Shown here: positions 60,301-64,000 of the stretch, piece by piece
How positions within the stretch are numbered: the first letter of the stretch is position 1
How the letters are laid out: the number at the start of each line of letters is the position of its first letter
Source: Eublepharis macularius
Lineage: Eukaryota > Chordata > Lepidosauria > Squamata > Eublepharidae
NCBI RefSeq assembly: GCF_028583425.1
Contig: NC_072801.1
Coordinates: 65,363,766-65,427,765 of the forward strand
DNA: 64,000 bases
Reading direction: 5' to 3'
The notes under the pieces: generated by a model
Database searches by the model: none
What the model saw: the letters and a program-made list of their open reading frames with translations, nothing else
Told to the model about the DNA's origin: nothing
Translations under genes and position numbers: made by a program

Positions 60301-63300
60301 CCTTCCAACTAAAATGAGGGCTGCCATTGGGCAGCCTTCACACCCTAACTATGCACCTTTTGAAAGGATTCTAGGTTGATGCTTGGTCCTTTTGGTGGCA
60401 TTATGAAGGCAGAATCTAGTGAAGTCTAGGACGTTAGTTGCTTCTGAATGTGCCTTCGTATGTCCAGAATGATCTGGGATAAATGCTCGTATTCATAATG
60501 CAGTAGAACCATGGTCACCTGCTAGCCGATGGTAATATTATGAGTGGATGAAATGTGGAATTATTATTCTGAAACATTCAATATTTATTTTAAAAAGAGA
60601 GAGAGAGAGAATAGCTTGGCATGTTTTCTCCCTTCCAGCCCCCCAAATTTTATTTCTCTAGGATTATATTGGTCAGTATTCCCCAGGCCTCTTGATAGCT
60701 GAAAACTAGAAGCACACGTCACTCTTATGCCTGAAAAAGTTACCTTGAAAAGTGTATAGAAGGAAAGAATTAGCTGCCCGCAGAGGAGATCTCTCTCTGT
60801 GTTTTTGCATCAGACCCTGTTTTAGGTGTGGCTCCTCTATAGGCAGGTAATTCTCCTAGGGTCTCTGCATGAGGAGTGTTGGAATGGACCAAGCACACAC
60901 CCAATGCAAAAATGTGGCAGAATTGCCAAACACCAGTGGAAGTAGACTGAAAGGAGGAAGAAATGCAACAGGCCGCCTCTCCTGTTGATGGGGCTTGTGG
61001 TAGCCTTTTGTAAGGTAGTTAACTTGGTTCTTTTCCAGTACACTTATACCCCTGGCACAGGGTGTGCAATCCATCTCTCCTAGAATGCCCTTGATCTTGA
61101 CCTGTAGAGGTTGGGGAAGGACCCTGATAGGGTCCCTCCACCAGCCTTTGGTGGACATCATGGATCAATGAGCACCTCTCGACTTGGTACTTCCCCAGAA
61201 GATGACAATTATGGCATATGCTGGGTGCCCCTTAAAAAACATAATCTTCCAGCCATTTCCTTCTGCTACTGGGTCCCCTCAGTGAATTGAGGGTAAGTCT
61301 GTGCCATTCCTAATAGACCCAGCTGTGGACATTTTGAGGTTTCAGTGTACTCTGAATACGGAGAAGTCAAGACAAGTAGTGGAAGACACCCGTAACGGAA
61401 TAAGAAGCACTGGTGGTGCTGGAGATACCTTGAGGAAGGTCTTCAGGGAACAGTCCAACCCTCTTTGTTGTGGGAGGCTACCCAGGGGGAAGGAATTTAG
61501 CGACGAGACTCCATACCAGTCAAAGAGGAGAATGCGGTAGTTCCATTTTGTCCAAACTGCTTCCCTGCTGTCAGGCTCTGCTCATCTCAGGCTAATGCCT
61601 CTCCTTGAAAGGTTGCCCCTGCCAGTTGCTTCCCCAGGGATCACACTGCCGAGTACCATAAACAAAAGCGTCCCACCCACCCCCACCCCCATCTTTTACA
61701 CTGGGGTGATACATCGCGATTCCCACACCCACCCCAAATCACATTTCCCTTACCCGTTCCACACCTGCTATTTCTTCCACTACTTTGGAATCTGATTTTG
61801 TAGAGGTGTGTATGTGTGTGTGCACGCATGTTTGTATATGCATGTGTGAGAGAAAGTGTGTGTGTATACATACATATCTGTATAGCTATGCTGTGCAGAT
61901 GTTCATTATGGCATCTTTGGTATCTGTATGCGAATGAACTGAGGGGGGTATAGGCATACGCATATTCCACATACAGGAAGTGCATACTACAGGCAGTATA
62001 TAGCGTGTGTTTGTATATGCATGTGTGTGTCTCTGTACATTCCTGTTTTTGCATGTATATACTGGCAGATCTTTGGCCCACACTTGTCCCAGAGTTAGAC
62101 CCATTGACTTCAGTGCAAATTCCAACCAGGATTCTTAATATAATGTGTTCTGAGGACTCAGAGTTTGTCTGCTGGCATGAATTTGTCATCTTTGCTGTTG
62201 CATTGTATAAGAAGATGCTATAGGCAACAAACAAACAAAAAGCCACTAAAATAGTTCATAAGAACAACTTCCCCCCACTCCTCAAATGTTTAACTCCCCC
62301 TTGTTCCAGATTTTCCTTGGAGGTGTTTGGATAACTGGGATTAATTAAAACTGTAAAAGGTCACATAATTGGAACAGATAAAACATGACAAAGAGAAGGC
62401 TGGAGTGATGGTTCTATCTATGTTTGCAATAGCCAAGAAAAATAATGTGACAAGGAAGCTGAAACAAAATGCACAGACTTCCCACAAACACAAGAATGAG
62501 GGGAAGGGCGAGGTGGGGGAACTTGCCCTTTTTAAACATTGTGTTAGAAAAAAGTTTTAGAAAAGGCTAACGTTTTTAAAAATGTAACATTAACAGTTAT
62601 TATTGGATAACCTTTGTAGAAAGCTAATGGCATGGAAACCCTGTTCGTCTACCCCCCCCCCCCCCCGCCCTTGCACCCCTGACCGGGACCACCCTAAAGA
62701 AAGCAATCCTGAAAAGGTCTTCTTAGACTCCAACCACATCTTTGAGAGGCACATTTGTTTAGCGTCAAGTTACACAGTCAATGAACTGATGCGGGGGGGG
62801 GGGGGGCACGGAGGACTGAGCCACTTCATACTGTAGGTGGGGGAATCCAGAATTTGACCCATATCTTAATACTACCCTGCACAATAAAAATCCAAACAAC
62901 TGGTTTGTCTTCGTCCCCACATTAGATTTGTATTATACAGAGGATAAACAGGCAAAGATTCAAATGTCCTCCCCCGCCCCCCCTGGTACTCTGATATGGT
63001 TCAGGCGAGCCAAAGATAGAGAGATTTGTTGATTGTATAGCTTGGATCTTAGAGAAACCGCACAATAACACAGAGCATCCATAATTTGCACAGGAATGTG
63101 ATTTTTTTAAATGAGGCTCTTGGGAGATGTAACTGGAGTACAGAGTGTGGCCAATGTCTGTTATATGTTGTTGGCATGAATAAGTTTGCCTTACATGCGC
63201 ACACGATGGTACTGATGAAGCTTGTGCTGAGCTTTTAATGTGCCTAAATATTATACGCTATATCTATCTGTCCAGCTATGTACGTATGTGTGAATGTGTA

Positions 63301-64000
63301 TATGTATACCTCACCGGTTCTCAAAGTGTCAGGGCAGGTTTACCAAGAAAGGTTGCCATGGGAGATGGCTTCCCTCACCCAGCCTCTTGATTGGGCCAGG
63401 AGCCCAGAGCACCCACCCACACCTTCTCCCAATCAGTGCAAAGCCTGAGATCATGTTCCCCATCTCTTGGATTCATGACCACACCAAGAATCTGTTTACT
63501 ACCCTCTAAATTTCTCTAAGTATTTCATTCTCTGGGGAACAAGCTGACATTTTTGGTTCCTCATGGCTGCACTGGGTGGGGGGCAGCTTTCCAAAAATGT
63601 TTTCCTGACTTAAACATGGCATACTATGACAGTTTGAGAACCACTCTCCAGTATAGATAGTTAAATCTAAATCTATCTATCTCTCTGTATTGTATCCTGG
63701 AGAGGCAAGGGAGAACATATTTTATTTATGTTCGTGTATCTGCAATATATTTGCTATGCAGTGAGTTATAGATGGTCTGCTTCCCCCACTCCAGAGTTCC
63801 ATACAGCAGGTGGGTCCCAGTTAGAAACTAACTGCAGTAGTAATAATTCCCCATATGGTTTGGATTTGGAAAATAAAACAGAATCCGAACCATTGTGTTG
63901 GGATATCTTTAAGCCATTACAAATTCAGTCCCTAAACTATATCAAGTATATTTTATGTGGTCCTCACAAGCATACAAGTTGAACATGTGGGTGTGATTTA
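60301..64000. other. Intergenic, no gene recognised
   Basis: Homopolymer C at about 62652-62666 and G at about 62794-62806, and GT/AT-rich runs (61800-62070, 63240-63310). The convergent neighbour expected from mammals (HSD3B7) was looked for and not seen. Confidence 0.5.

Noticed and set aside
61641..62246. 201-codon open frame on the minus strand
   Set aside because: Composition-driven (GT/CA-rich repeats give histidine, threonine and tyrosine runs); no family likeness and no exon signals.
56074..64000. HSD3B7 or another syntenic neighbour
   Set aside because: Expected from mammalian gene order, but no exon-like match was found on either strand.

Overview
The window is vertebrate nuclear DNA. 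Exon sequences, repeat families and splice structure all fit a squamate reptile (lizard or gecko type). That lineage call is an inference from the CR1, 5S-derived and tRNA-derived SINE, hAT-MITE and Penelope-like repeats. It holds one recognisable protein-coding gene, syntaxin-1B (STX1B), complete from start codon (7329) to stop codon (56073) on the + strand. It has ten coding exons, nine GT-AG introns and 867 coding bases for 288 residues. Nothing supports a prokaryotic operon, CRISPR array or plasmid.

Layout: 1-7328 is upstream DNA with the presumed promoter and 5' UTR just before 7329, plus scattered SINEs and one hAT-type element (5164-5612). Exon 1 carries only ten codons. Intron 1 (7359-44384, about 37 kb) makes up most of the window and is packed with repeats. 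These include SINEs of several families, a CR1 LINE remnant, two families of short elements with inverted ends and 8-bp target duplications, palindromic elements, and a Penelope-like retroelement (40937-42655) with RT and GIY-YIG coding sequence. Exons 2-10 lie in 44385-56073. The N-peptide and Habc bundle come from exons 1-6, the linker from 6-7, the SNARE helix from 8-9 and the membrane anchor from 10. From 56074 to 64000 is 3' UTR or intergenic DNA; I could not recognise a second gene there.

The most interesting non-coding signal is a set of hammerhead-ribozyme-like motifs (CUGANGA, stem II, GAAA, then a self-complementary ACGU or AGCU step) in the Penelope-like element and in related short inverted-repeat elements. 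Several sit back to back in opposite orientation, for example the 78-bp palindrome at 27846-27923, which is flanked by an 11-bp target duplication. The window also gives clear insertion records: perfect 13-, 11- and 8-bp target duplications and elements nested inside one another.
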